A DNA stretch of 64,000 bases, taken from Mesorhizobium loti (lineage in GTDB: Bacteria; Pseudomonadota; Alphaproteobacteria; Rhizobiales; Rhizobiaceae). Both the position numbers and the translations under genes were made by a program. The notes under the pieces were generated by a model that saw only the letters and a list, made by a program, of their open reading frames with translations, was not told the DNA's origin and did not search any database. Location of the stretch: positions 1 to 64,000 of the forward strand of contig NZ_QGGH01000004.1 in assembly GCF_003148495.1 (NCBI RefSeq), given 5' to 3'. Below, piece after piece: positions 35,523 to 44,461 of this stretch. How positions within the stretch are numbered: position 1 is the stretch's first letter; every line of letters starts with the position of its first letter.

Positions 35523-36944
35523 TCACACCTCGTGCAAATAGAGGTGGTAATCCAGTTCGCTGACCGTGCGCGCCACGCGCAGATACTCGGACTGCTTGAT
35601 CGCCACGAAGGTCCGGTGCAGGTCCTCGCCGAGCGCGCCTTTCAGGAAGCTAGATGCTCGCGCCGCTTCGATCGCGGCGCGCCAGTCGACAGGCATCGTC
35701 GTGCGTGTGACCGCCGCCTCGTAGCCGTTGCCGGTGGTTTCCGGGCCGGGGTCGAGACCTTCATCCAGACCTTTGATGATGCCGGCCAGCACCGTTGCGG
35801 CGATCAGATAGGGGTTGGCGTCGACGCCAGACGGCCGGTGCTCGATGCGCCGGTTTTTGGCATCGCCCGCCGGCACGCGCAGCGCCACCGAACGGTTGTT
35901 GACGCCCCAGGTTGGGGCCACCGGCGCATAGGATTGCGAGACGAAGCGCCGCCAGGAATTGGCGTGCGGCGCAAACACCAGCATCGATTCCGCCATCGTC
36001 TGGATCAGACCGCCGAGCCCCTGCAGCAGCGGCAGCGACCAGCTCTCGCCGCCGGCTTCCGCAAAGACGTTTCGGCCGGCCTTGTCCTGCAGCGAGACGT
36101 GGAAATGCATGCCAGAGCCGGCATATTTCTCGATCGGCTTGGCCATGAAACAGGCGGTGACGCCATGGCGGCGCGCCTGCGCCCGCACCAGCCGCTTCAG
36201 CATGACTAGGTCGTCGGCCGCCCGCATCACGTCCTTGCGGTAGTTCAGCGTCAATTCGTACTGGCCGGGCGCATATTCGGAAATCACCGTCTCGGCCGGA
36301 ATGCCTTGCGCCTTGGCCGCTGCATAGATGTCGGAAAACAGCGGCTCCATGCCATGCAGATGATCGACGGAATAGACCTCGGTCTTGCCCGAGACGCGAC
36401 CGTCGAGCACGGCGCGCGCCGGCTGCACCTTACCGTCGGCGTCGCGCTCATTGGCAAGCAGAAAAAATTCGAGTTCGAAGGCGCCGGCCGGATAGAGACC
36501 CTTGGCCGCCAAGATGTCGACCTGCCGTGCCAGCGCCAGCCGCGGATCCGACGACATCGGCCGGCCGTCGAGCATGTACATAGCCATCAGCAACTGGCCG
36601 CGCGGCGGATTTGTGCCGTAGAGCGGCACCAGCGTGCCGGGGATCGGCCATGCCCTGAGGTCACCGTCGCCAGTCGTCCAGATCAGCCCGGTCTCGTGCA
36701 CATCCTCGCCGGTGATATCGAGGCCGAGGATCGAGATCGGCATATGGCGGCCGCCCTCGAAGATGCTCTTCAGCTCATGCCGGCGCACGATCTTGCCACG
36801 GCCGACGCCATTGGCATCGGTCAGCACGATATCGAAGGCTTCGATCTCGGGATGGGCGTCGAGAAAGGCTTGCGCCTCGGCGGGTGTCGAGCCCGAAGGT
36901 GAGGTCGTCATGGCATTGGGATGGTCCATCGCCGCTTGTCTCAT
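35523..36944 (-). CDS. Glutamine synthetase family protein (gamma-glutamyl ligase-like)
   Basis: 473 residues with the GS fold: DVLTDANGVGRGK-like IVLTDANGVGRGKI near 40, the ATP/metal signature GSGMHFHVSLQD at about 280-291, and PVAPTWGVNNRSVALRVP-type segments in pieces near 340. It has no adenylylation-type C-terminus of GlnA. Members ligate glutamate to amines such as putrescine, ethanolamine or methylamine. It overlaps an aminotransferase gene by four bases (ATGA), which suggests catabolism of an amine in which the gamma-glutamyl group is a carrier (inference). Confidence 0.87.
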   Translation of the reverse strand: MRQAAMDHPNAMTTSPSGSTPAEAQAFLDAHPEIEAFDIVLTDANGVGRGKIVRRHELKSIFEGGRHMPISILGLDITGEDVHETGLIWTTGDGDLRAWPIPGTLVPLYGTNPPRGQLLMAMYMLDGRPMSSDPRLALARQVDILAAKGLYPAGAFELEFFLLANERDADGKVQPARAVLDGRVSGKTEVYSVDHLHGMEPLFSDIYAAAKAQGIPAETVISEYAPGQYELTLNYRKDVMRAADDLVMLKRLVRAQARRHGVTACFMAKPIEKYAGSGMHFHVSLQDKAGRNVFAEAGGESWSLPLLQGLGGLIQTMAESMLVFAPHANSWRRFVSQSYAPVAPTWGVNNRSVALRVPAGDAKNRRIEHRPSGVDANPYLIAATVLAGIIKGLDEGLDPGPETTGNGYEAAVTRTTMPVDWRAAIEAARASSFLKGALGEDLHRTFVAIKQSEYLRVARTVSELDYHLYLHEV

Positions 36945-38320
36945 GCCGCAAGCTTTGCCGCAACCGCGCCGAAGGCGGTGATCAGCCGGTTGACCTGGGC
37001 ACCTGACGTCGCCGGCGAAATCAGCATCATGTTGTGGAACGGGGCGATCAGCACGCCGCGATTGACCAGCGCGACATGGATTGCGGCCTCCAGTTCCGGC
37101 GCATGCGCCACTTCCGCCTCGGCGCCATTCCTCAAGGGGCCGGGCGCGCAGATGAACTCGACACGAGCGCCGACACGGGAAACATGCCAGGGCAGGCGAT
37201 AGCGGTCGATCACGCCGGTCAGCCCGGCATCGAGCCGCCGCGCCAGATGATCCATCCGGTCATAATTTTCCTGCGTCATCACCTCTTCAAGCGTGGCGCG
37301 CATCGCTGCGAACTGTAGCGGGTTGGCCGAGAGCGTCGTGCCCATACCGGAATAGCCCGGTTCCTTGGTCCTGTTGTAATCTGCATAGCGCGAGGCAACG
37401 TCGTCGCTCATGCCCCACACGCTTGCAGGCACACCGCCGGCAATCGGCTTGCCGAGCACGAAGAAGTCCGGCTCCAGCCTGTATTTCCTGGTGTAGCCGC
37501 CGGGACCGGTCGAGATCGTATGTGTCTCGTCGATCAGAAGCAGTGTGCCGGCTTGGCGCGTTAGTTTGCGCAGCGCGTCATGGTAGCCCGGATTAGCCAG
37601 CACCATGCAGGAATTGGTCAGCACCGGTTCGGCGATGACGCAGGCCACATCCTTATCCCTGAGCGCGGCTTCGAGTGCTGAAACATCGTTGAACTCGATC
37701 ACCTTGGCCGTGCGGGTCAGGTCGCGGAACTCGCCGGCCAATCCCGGCCGGTTGACGGGCTTGCCGTCGATCAGCCGTATCATCGTCTCGTCGACCGAGC
37801 CGTGATAGCAGCCATTGAAGACCAGGATCTTTTCCCGGCCGGTGATGGCGCGGGCAACGCGCAATGCAAAGCGGTTGGCGTCGGTCGCCGTCGTCGCGAT
37901 CTGCCAGAACGGCAGGCCGAAACGCTGCTGCAGCAGCGGCCCGATGGCGAGCGCGTCTTCCGAGGGCAGCATATAGGTCAGGCCTCGCCCGGCCTGGCGG
38001 CGAATGGCGCGCGCCACCGGCGGCGGGGAATGGCCGAACATCGAGCCGGTGTCGCCAAGGCAAAAATCGTCAAGCCTGATACCGTCGATATCGGTGATGG
38101 TCGCGCCTCTGGCGCTGTCGACCAGGATCGGAAACGGCGTTGGCCAGTCGTTCATCCAGTGCATCGGCATGCCGCCGAAGAAGCCGGGCAGGCCGTTGCC
38201 GACCTTGGCTTGCGACTTTGGCCGCGCCTTGCGGAAAGCAGCCCCCTCTGTGTCGCGCAACTCGGCAATGCGGTCGCGGCTGATGCCGCCGATGGACGTC
38301 TTGGACGTGTCGCTATGCAT
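36941..38320 (-). CDS. Class III pyridoxal-phosphate aminotransferase (glutamate-1-semialdehyde aminomutase-like)
   Basis: 459 residues. Conserved class III segments: GDTGSMFGHSPPPVARAI in pieces near 90, FNGCYHGSVDE (about 165), LLLIDETHTISTGPGGY in pieces (about 255), and the PLP lysine in FFVLGKPIAGG (about 285). It may transaminate the product of the neighbouring ligase, or be a glutamate-semialdehyde-like aminomutase. It is the upstream gene of a two-gene operon with the glutamine-synthetase-like protein. Confidence 0.9.
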   Translation of the reverse strand: MHSDTSKTSIGGISRDRIAELRDTEGAAFRKARPKSQAKVGNGLPGFFGGMPMHWMNDWPTPFPILVDSARGATITDIDGIRLDDFCLGDTGSMFGHSPPPVARAIRRQAGRGLTYMLPSEDALAIGPLLQQRFGLPFWQIATTATDANRFALRVARAITGREKILVFNGCYHGSVDETMIRLIDGKPVNRPGLAGEFRDLTRTAKVIEFNDVSALEAALRDKDVACVIAEPVLTNSCMVLANPGYHDALRKLTRQAGTLLLIDETHTISTGPGGYTRKYRLEPDFFVLGKPIAGGVPASVWGMSDDVASRYADYNRTKEPGYSGMGTTLSANPLQFAAMRATLEEVMTQENYDRMDHLARRLDAGLTGVIDRYRLPWHVSRVGARVEFICAPGPLRNGAEAEVAHAPELEAAIHVALVNRGVLIAPFHNMMLISPATSGAQVNRLITAFGAVAAKLAA

Positions 38321-38477
38321 GAAAACCCCTCTGGTCGATCCCTCTTAGACAATCCGTGTCCGCATCCGCAATTGGCCGCGCGTCTGTCCTGCGTTGGCTC
38401 AGCCTTTGGCAGCGGCGCTTGACCATGCTGCCGAAGTCAGCGCCAATACGAGCGGGAATTGAGGTGGGACAGCAAAA

Positions 38478-38930
38478 ATGCGGACGATCATCTGTGTGGC
38501 AACGCTGCTGTTGTCGGCCAGCGCCGCTTTCGCCTCCGGCGGCATCTGGTGCAATGTCGACGATCCGGCTGTGACATTCGACCTCGGTGCCGGCGTCACC
38601 AGAGGCATGGGCGGCCCGACCTTCAACTTTCGCGGCGATCTCGAAATCAAGGCGAGGCCGGTCGGCGATCATCTGCGCAAGACGGTGTTCGAGGATTCCA
38701 ACCTGACCCAGTACTGGCTGGACGGCAAGGAGTTGCGGCTGAACATCTACCGCGAGCATCAGCTCGCAGATGCTTACAACTATGTTGAGCTGACGATCCT
38801 GACCAAGGCCAGCGACGAAGGCGTCTATGACGGGCAGTACACGCTTGCCATCTATGACAATGCCGCCGACACGGACAAGGACGGCAAGCCGGCTGAGTTG
38901 ACGGGCAAGGTGTCGTGCGGGGCTGAATAA
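38478..38930 (+). CDS. Conserved hypothetical periplasmic protein
   Basis: 150 residues. It begins with a clear signal peptide (MRTIICVATLLLSASAAFA, cleavage before SGG). The mature part has two cysteines (one near the start in IWCNVDD, one near the end in KVSCGAE) that may pair. I do not recognise a domain. It stands alone between the aminotransferase (opposite strand) and a convergent WD40 gene that ends eight bases away. Confidence 0.75.
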   Translation: MRTIICVATLLLSASAAFASGGIWCNVDDPAVTFDLGAGVTRGMGGPTFNFRGDLEIKARPVGDHLRKTVFEDSNLTQYWLDGKELRLNIYREHQLADAYNYVELTILTKASDEGVYDGQYTLAIYDNAADTDKDGKPAELTGKVSCGAE

Positions 38931-38938
38931 GTCCTGAA

Positions 38939-39913
38939 CTACGCCGTGATGTCGATGACGCCGCAATCTCCGGCCGCACTGCCGAAAGCGACGCGGCGTT
39001 CTTCCTTGTCCCACATCATCGAGGTGATGGCGCCCTTGCCCGGTCGCCGCAACAGCACTTCCTTGGCGTCGGCAAAACGCACCGCCATCACCATGCCGTC
39101 ATCATAGCCGATGGCGACGACATCCTGGCTCGGGTGGCAGGTGACAGCCGTCACCATGGCGTTACCGCGCGTGCCGAGTTCCAGTGGCGCCTTGCCCATT
39201 GGCCCGTCCTTGCCTGAAAACGGCCAGACGATCGCCGCCGGCGCGCCGGAACTCGCCAGCCACTTGCCCTTCACGCTCCACGACAGGCTTTTGACCTTGC
39301 CGGGATAACCGGTCATGCGCATGTGCTTGCCGTCGGCGAGCTTCCAGCCGTGCAGCGCGTTTTCCTGCATGGTGGTGACGAGGAAGGCGCCATCGGGCGA
39401 GAAGGTGATGCCGGTGTGGGCGCCGGCCCATTCAAGTTCCACCGGCTTGCCCTCGGCGGCCGGGAAATGCAGCGTCGCGCCATTGTAGCGGGCAACGCCA
39501 AAGCGCATGCCCTTGGGCGAGAAGGCCAGCCCCTCGACCGAACGCGGATGGACGAATTCCCTGGTCTTGCTATCGGCAAAGCGCACGAAGGCGGTCTTGC
39601 CCGTCGCATAGGCGATGGCGCCTTGCGGTCCAGCGGCGACGCTGGTGATCCACTTCTTGGCCGCGCTTGCCAATTCCGTGGCCTCGCCGCTCGCTTTCAC
39701 GGCAAACACCTTACCGTCCTCGCCGCCGGTGATCAGCCGGTCATTGGCCGCATCATGGAAGGCGGCGAGCAGCCCGTCATTGGCCTGAACTGTCTTGTGA
39801 CCATGGTCGAGCCGATGGACGGCGCCATCGGCCATCGCGAAATGCGGCACGTCGCCGAGGAAGACGGCAGCGATGCAATGGCCTTCGAGATCAAGCGGGG
39901 CGACGGTCGGCAT
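38939..39913 (-). CDS. WD40 repeat protein
   Basis: 324 residues from the ATG at 39913 (a TTG at 39925 is also possible). The sequence consists of about seven repeated beta-blade units with the pattern hydrophobic-SPDG-hydrophobic (AFSPKGMRFGVARYN, GITFSPDGAFLVTTM, SLSWSVKGKWLASSG, AVTCHPSQDVVAIGY). It would form a propeller for protein binding. It shares a minus-strand run with a small Imm45-like gene, with which it overlaps by about 23 bases, and CobW upstream; WD40-CobW pairs are seen in related genomes. Confidence 0.88.
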   Translation of the reverse strand: MPTVAPLDLEGHCIAAVFLGDVPHFAMADGAVHRLDHGHKTVQANDGLLAAFHDAANDRLITGGEDGKVFAVKASGEATELASAAKKWITSVAAGPQGAIAYATGKTAFVRFADSKTREFVHPRSVEGLAFSPKGMRFGVARYNGATLHFPAAEGKPVELEWAGAHTGITFSPDGAFLVTTMQENALHGWKLADGKHMRMTGYPGKVKSLSWSVKGKWLASSGAPAAIVWPFSGKDGPMGKAPLELGTRGNAMVTAVTCHPSQDVVAIGYDDGMVMAVRFADAKEVLLRRPGKGAITSMMWDKEERRVAFGSAAGDCGVIDITA

Positions 39914-40265
39914 GGCAAATCTCAACGGTCATTCGTTCGTTCCAGCGTAGGATAACGGTTTCCTCGATCGGAACCGGGCCGCCTTGATAGGTGAAGACGA
40001 ACCATTTGTCCCAGTTTTCGATCAACCAAGTTCTCGAAAGCCCGGGTTTTTTCTCGAACCGGCTTTCCTCGGGCAGCACCGCGAAGACCAGCCCTGCCTT
40101 GTAGCCGGATGTGACCATGAGACCGAGCCCGGCCTCGTCTTCGTGGGGATCGAAGATCAGAAGATCGACCGGGCCGGAGCCCGGCCCGAGATCGTAATTC
40201 TCGGAAAGTCTGATGACATCGCCGATGGTCAGGAAATCATCGGCGAGATCGAGCAAACGGGGCAT
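39891..40265 (-). CDS. Imm45-family immunity-like protein
   Basis: 124 residues. The sequence has GDVIRLSENYDL, then VTSGYKAGLVFAVLPEESRF and LSRTWLIENWDKWFVF, which match the pattern I remember for Imm45 (GYKAG, a PEES/PKES turn, then WLIxNWxKW). Imm45 proteins are proposed antitoxins of polymorphic toxins, though no toxin gene is visible here. It lies between cobW (10-base gap) and the WD40 gene (overlapping). It may equally be a domestic protein of that operon; the assignment rests on motif recall and should be tested. Confidence 0.62.
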   Translation of the reverse strand: MPRLLDLADDFLTIGDVIRLSENYDLGPGSGPVDLLIFDPHEDEAGLGLMVTSGYKAGLVFAVLPEESRFEKKPGLSRTWLIENWDKWFVFTYQGGPVPIEETVILRWNERMTVEICHADRRPA

Positions 40266-40275
40266 TTTATTGCGG

Positions 40276-41331
40276 TCAGCCCACCTGGCAGGCGTCGAAG
40301 CTCTTCTTCAGCCGCTCGGCGTCGAGTTCACGGCCGATGAACACCAGTCGGCTCTCATGTTTCTCGCCGTCCTTCCAGGCGCGCTGGTGGTCGCCCTCGA
40401 TGATCATGTGCACGCCCTGGATGACATAGCGCTCGTCGTCGCCTTTGAGCGCGATGATGCCCTTCAGCCGCAGGATGTTGGGGCCTTCCATCTGGGTGAT
40501 CTTCTCGATCCACGGGAAGAACTTCTTCGGGTCCATCTCGCCGCCGCGCAGCGACACCGACTGCACTGTCACGTCATGGATGTCGGAAGCATGCGCGTGA
40601 TGGTGGTGGTCGTGCCCGTCATGATCATGGTGATCGTGGCCGTCATGGTCATGGTCGTGGTGGTCGTGATCGTCATGCGCCTCGAGGAAATGCGGGTCGT
40701 TTTCCAGCGCCCTGGACAGGTCGAAGGCACCGCGGTCGAGCACTTCGGACAGGTCGACGCCGGCGCGGGTGGTGCGATGGATCTTTGCCGCCGGATTGAT
40801 GGCGCGGATCGTCGCTTCGACCTTGGCGAGCTCTTCCGGAGTGACGAGGTCGGTCTTGTTGAGCACGACGACGTCGGCAAAGGCGATCTGGTCCTCGGCT
40901 TCCCTGGAATCCTTGAGCCGTAGCGGTAGGTGCTTGGCGTCGACCAGCGCCACCACCGCGTCCAGCCTGGTCTTGGAGCGTACGTCGTCGTCCATGAAGA
41001 AGGTCTGCGCCACCGGCACCGGATCGGCGAGCCCGGTGGTCTCGACGACGATGGCGTCGAAGCGGCCGGGTCGGCGCATCAGGCCCTCGACGACACGGAT
41101 CAGATCGCCGCGCACCGTGCAGCAGACGCAGCCATTGTTCATCTCGTAGATTTCCTCGTCGGATTCCACGATCAGGTCGTTGTCGATGCCGATTTCGCCG
41201 AACTCGTTGACAATGACGGCGTAGCGCTTGCCGTGGTTTTCCGACAGGATGCGGTTGAGCAGTGTCGTCTTGCCCGCGCCGAGATAGCCGGTGAGAACGG
41301 TTACGGGGATCTGCGTCTGTGCGTCGCTCAT
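40276..41331 (-). CDS. CobW/G3E family GTP-binding metallochaperone
   Basis: 351 residues from the ATG at 41331; a longer upstream frame is rejected. Walker A GYLGAGKTT (15-23), the NGCVCC metal site (CxCC, 68-71), DVVVLNKTDLV (about 153-163) and a histidine-rich stretch at 219-247 (DHDHHDHDHDGHDHHD-type, in pieces) ahead of the C-terminal domain (CobW_C, about 250-345). It should deliver zinc or another transition metal to a client protein using GTP. It is first in a run with the Imm45-like and WD40 genes. No recognised Zur box was seen upstream. Confidence 0.93.
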   Translation of the reverse strand: MSDAQTQIPVTVLTGYLGAGKTTLLNRILSENHGKRYAVIVNEFGEIGIDNDLIVESDEEIYEMNNGCVCCTVRGDLIRVVEGLMRRPGRFDAIVVETTGLADPVPVAQTFFMDDDVRSKTRLDAVVALVDAKHLPLRLKDSREAEDQIAFADVVVLNKTDLVTPEELAKVEATIRAINPAAKIHRTTRAGVDLSEVLDRGAFDLSRALENDPHFLEAHDDHDHHDHDHDGHDHHDHDGHDHHHHAHASDIHDVTVQSVSLRGGEMDPKKFFPWIEKITQMEGPNILRLKGIIALKGDDERYVIQGVHMIIEGDHQRAWKDGEKHESRLVFIGRELDAERLKKSFDACQVG

Positions 41332-41533
41332 GGCTTGCCTCGAACTGTCTGGGCCGCGAGAAATCCGGCCCTCGAAAAAGGGGTTGTCGGTTCCATATAG
41401 GATGTGTGCCGGGCTTTTGCACGGGGCAAACCGATGGGCCAAACAGGCTTGCCGACATTACCGAATTTTGGCTGGCGAGAGCTGCGATCACAGCCTAAAT
41501 CAGGGTGCGGGAGGCCAATTCGAGAGGCAACAC

Positions 41534-42276
41534 ATGTCCGGCAAGCCATCCTTCTCATTGAGCCGGCGCCAGGCGCTCGGTTTGATCGCGGTCACCGCCG
41601 GAGGTGGTGCCTTCCTGCCGGCCTCGGCAATGGCCGCCCAATCTTCGGCTCCCCAGGCCTCGCTTTATGCCGGACTGGCGCTGTTCGAAACCGGTGCGGG
41701 CGTGTGCGCCATTACGCCTGAAGTGACCGAGGGGCCGTTCTATTTCGATCCGAAACTCGAACGTGCCGATGTCACCGAGGGCAAGAAGGGCATAGCCCTC
41801 GCTGTTCGGCTGCAGGTTGTCGACGCGGGCTGCCGCCCGCTTGCCGGCGCTCGTGTCGACATCTGGCATTGCGACGCGCAAGGTGCCTATTCCGGCTATC
41901 CGGGACAAGGTGACGGCCGCGACGTCGACACGTCGGGCCAGACCTTCCTGCGTGGCTGGCAGAAGACCGACGCGCGCGGCATCGTTTCCTTCGCGACCAT
42001 CTATCCCGGCTGGTATCGCGGTCGCACCACCCATATCCATTTCAAGGTTTTCCCCGACGACAGGTCGGTGATGACCGGCCAGTTGTTTTTCCCGACAGTC
42101 TCAGCGAGCAGATCTTCACCTCTGTCGCGCCCTACAATGACCGGCCCGGCAAGCGCGACACCTCAAACGCTGCAGACGGCATTGCCAGGCAGGCCGGCCC
42201 GCAGTCGCAGGCCGCACTGCGCGAGGTCGAGGATGCCTATCAGGCGCTGATGATCGTCGCGGTGAAGCCCGGCTGA
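41534..42276 (+). pseudogene. Intradiol ring-cleavage dioxygenase-like, frameshifted
   Basis: The first 190 codons are an intact Tat-leader (SRRQALGLIAVTAGGG, then ASAMA) and most of an intradiol dioxygenase: the first tyrosine ligand lies in CDAQGAYSGY and the other ligands in YPGWYRGRTTHIHFKV in pieces. Near 42091-42094 the frame changes (one base missing within CCCGACAG); reading resumes in the next frame as SLSEQIFTSVAPYNDRPGK and runs to the TGA at 42274-42276. So the C-terminal 60 or so residues are out of frame. It could be a decayed gene or a sequencing error. Metal ligands lie before the break. Confidence 0.8.
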
Positions 42277-42493
42277 GCGACGTTCCCTTCCCCACCCTGC
42301 TCCCGACGAAAACTCCGGCCGCGAAAACTCGTTTGTCATCTAACTGAAATAAACATCTGGCATTAGCCACGGCGGACACCACAATGCTTGCCGGCAAAGC
42401 TGTTTGAAGCTCCGGAAACTTTTTGATCGTCGATTGCCAACCGGCCGGCTGTCTCTATGCTGCCCGCACCGGTACGGCCGAAGAGGGATGACC

Positions 42494-42964
42494 ATGGCCA
42501 AGGCGGACAAGACTGCGACAATGAGCCGGCTGCATTCGGCGGCAAGACTGGCAAGAACCGCGCTGGCGGCTAGGCTTCTGGCGCATGGCTTCTATGCCGG
42601 CCAGGACCAGATCATGTTGGCGCTCGACCGCGAGGATGGCCAGACGCCGGGCAATCTCGCCGGCCGCCTCGGCGTGCGCCCACCCACCATCACCAAGACC
42701 ATCAACCGGTTGCAGGCCCAGGGTTTCCTGGAGAAGCGCGCCTCGTCGGCGGATGCTCGCCAGGCGCATATTTTCCTCACCGACACCGGTCGCGACATCA
42801 TCCACGCCATCGAGAAATCGGTGAAGAAGACCGAGAAGCAGGCGCTGAAGGGCCTCGACAAGAAGGACCAGAAGGCGCTGTTCAAGCTGCTTGCCCGCAT
42901 CGAGGCCAACCTCTCGAACGAGGAACTGGTGCTCATCGACGACGACGCCGAGTCGGACGACTGA
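42494..42964 (+). CDS. MarR-like winged-helix transcriptional regulator
   Basis: 156 residues from the ATG at 42494 (AGAGGG upstream; an ATG six bases before is also possible). Winged-helix DNA-binding pattern: DQIMLALDREDGQTPGNLAGRLGVRPPTITKTINRLQAQGFLEKR in pieces (about 40-85), followed by a helical tail ending in an acidic run (DDDAESDD). The target is unknown. It lies between the dioxygenase pseudogene and a convergent AraC-family gene, 24 bases away. Confidence 0.85.
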   Translation: MAKADKTATMSRLHSAARLARTALAARLLAHGFYAGQDQIMLALDREDGQTPGNLAGRLGVRPPTITKTINRLQAQGFLEKRASSADARQAHIFLTDTGRDIIHAIEKSVKKTEKQALKGLDKKDQKALFKLLARIEANLSNEELVLIDDDAESDD

Positions 42965-42988
42965 TCAGCCGATCGTCGCGGCAGGCGA

Positions 42989-43861
42989 TCAGGCCGCCTT
43001 TGCGGTGGATCCGTGGACCAGCGACGACCAGCGCCCCGGCGTCATGCCGAACGCCTTCTTGAATTGCCTGATAAAATGGCTCTGGTCGCTGAAGCCGGCT
43101 TCGATAGCGATCTGCGCCAATGGCTCGCCGGCGGCGATCATCCGCCGCGCGCACTGAAGCCGGCGCATCACCAGGAAGCGATGCGGGCTGGTTGAGAAAG
43201 CGGCGCGGAAATGCCGTGACAAGGCATAGCGGTCGAGCCCGGTTATCGCTTCCAGTTCGCCGGAACGCACCGGCCGGGTCAGGTTTTCCGTGAGATAGTC
43301 GCGCGCCAGTGTCGCCGCCCGCCACGCTGTCTTGGTAATCGGCTTCGCCGGTTGGCCGGCATGCCGTGTCAGGCTTTGCATCAGTTGCGTCAGGAAGTCG
43401 TCGACGAACAACTCGTCGAGTTCCTGCTCGAGCGGTCCCAGCGCCGAAAGCAGCGTCGCGCAGAAGGCGGTGTCCGTCACCACGCCATCCCTGACAAAAG
43501 GCAGCGACGCGCCGTCAAGGCAGCCGAGCATCAGCGACGGCTCCAGGTAGAGCATTCGGTAGCGCAGGCCGTCCTCGGTCCCGGCGCCGCCGTCGTGCAG
43601 CTCGTCGGGATGCAGCACGATGATCTGGCCGGGCAGGCTGTGGCGCGTAGCACCGAGATAGCGAAACGTCTGCACCCCGTGCAGCGTCACCCCGATCGAA
43701 TAGGTATCGTGGCGATGCAGGTCGAACGCGCTGCCATGGAAGCGCGCCTCGATCCGCTCCATGCCGGTGGGGTCGGGGGCGGAGATGATGCAGTTCTCCG
43801 CAACATCAACGCACAAACGTCCAAGACCCCTGAAGGCCTGGCTGTCTAGATCGTGCGACAT
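42989..43861 (-). CDS. AraC family transcriptional regulator
   Basis: 290 residues. A cupin-like ligand-binding N-terminus (FDLHRHDTYSIGVTLHGVQTFRY in pieces; LPGQIIVLHPDELHDG in pieces) is followed by the two HTH motifs of the AraC domain at about 190-285 (ALSRHFRAAFSTSPHRFLVMRR in pieces; IAIEAGFSDQSHFIRQFKKAFGMTPG in pieces). ATG at 43861 with AAGGAG upstream. It is divergent from the DUF2000 gene 50 bases away, the common arrangement of an AraC regulator with its target. Confidence 0.92.
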   Translation of the reverse strand: MSHDLDSQAFRGLGRLCVDVAENCIISAPDPTGMERIEARFHGSAFDLHRHDTYSIGVTLHGVQTFRYLGATRHSLPGQIIVLHPDELHDGGAGTEDGLRYRMLYLEPSLMLGCLDGASLPFVRDGVVTDTAFCATLLSALGPLEQELDELFVDDFLTQLMQSLTRHAGQPAKPITKTAWRAATLARDYLTENLTRPVRSGELEAITGLDRYALSRHFRAAFSTSPHRFLVMRRLQCARRMIAAGEPLAQIAIEAGFSDQSHFIRQFKKAFGMTPGRWSSLVHGSTAKAA

Positions 43862-43911
43862 CGTCTCCTTCAGCCTCGCATTGGGGCACAAGCTCGAATG
43901 GCCAATGTCTC

Positions 43912-44319
43912 ATGTTCGATACGAAATTTGCAATCGTGCTCAGGGAAGATCTGCCGGTCTGGCAGAAACTCAACGTCACGGCCTTTCTGACCAGCGGCAT
44001 CGTGGCCCAGTTTCCGGACATCATCGGCGGGCCCTATCGCGACCGCGCCGGCAATCTCTACAACCCGCTGTCGATCCAGCCCGTCATCGTGCTGTCCGCC
44101 GACCAGGCAACGTTGGGCACCATCCACCGGCGCACGCTGGAGCGCGGCGTGACCACCTCGCTCTATGTCGAGGAGATGTTCGCGACCGGCTTTGACGCGG
44201 CCAACCGTGCCGTCTTCGCCGAATTCGCGCCTGAAGACGCCAAGGTGGTCGGTATTGCGATACGCGCCGAGAAGAAGCTGGTCGACAAGATCACCAAGGG
44301 CGCCCGCATGCACGCCTAG
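43912..44319 (+). CDS. DUF2000 family protein
   Basis: 135 residues: MFDTKFAIVLREDLPVWQKLNVTAFLTSGI in pieces, then DIIGGPYRDRAGNLYNPLSIQPV in pieces and VGIAIRAEKKLVDKITKGARMHA in pieces. These are the conserved parts of DUF2000, a peptidyl-tRNA-hydrolase-II-like fold with no established reaction. It lies divergent from an AraC regulator. Confidence 0.85.
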   Translation: MFDTKFAIVLREDLPVWQKLNVTAFLTSGIVAQFPDIIGGPYRDRAGNLYNPLSIQPVIVLSADQATLGTIHRRTLERGVTTSLYVEEMFATGFDAANRAVFAEFAPEDAKVVGIAIRAEKKLVDKITKGARMHA

Positions 44320-44461
44320 TTTTCCGAAGCATGGACCAAACCCGCCTGGGCTCTTGTTATGCCAGCCGGCTTTGGTGTGGCGGCAGGCGACAATTGGCTT
44401 GCCGGGAGCCGGCAATTCCCGCAAAGGTGGGCTTCAGCCCAGCTTCCCACCCGGCCTGCAA

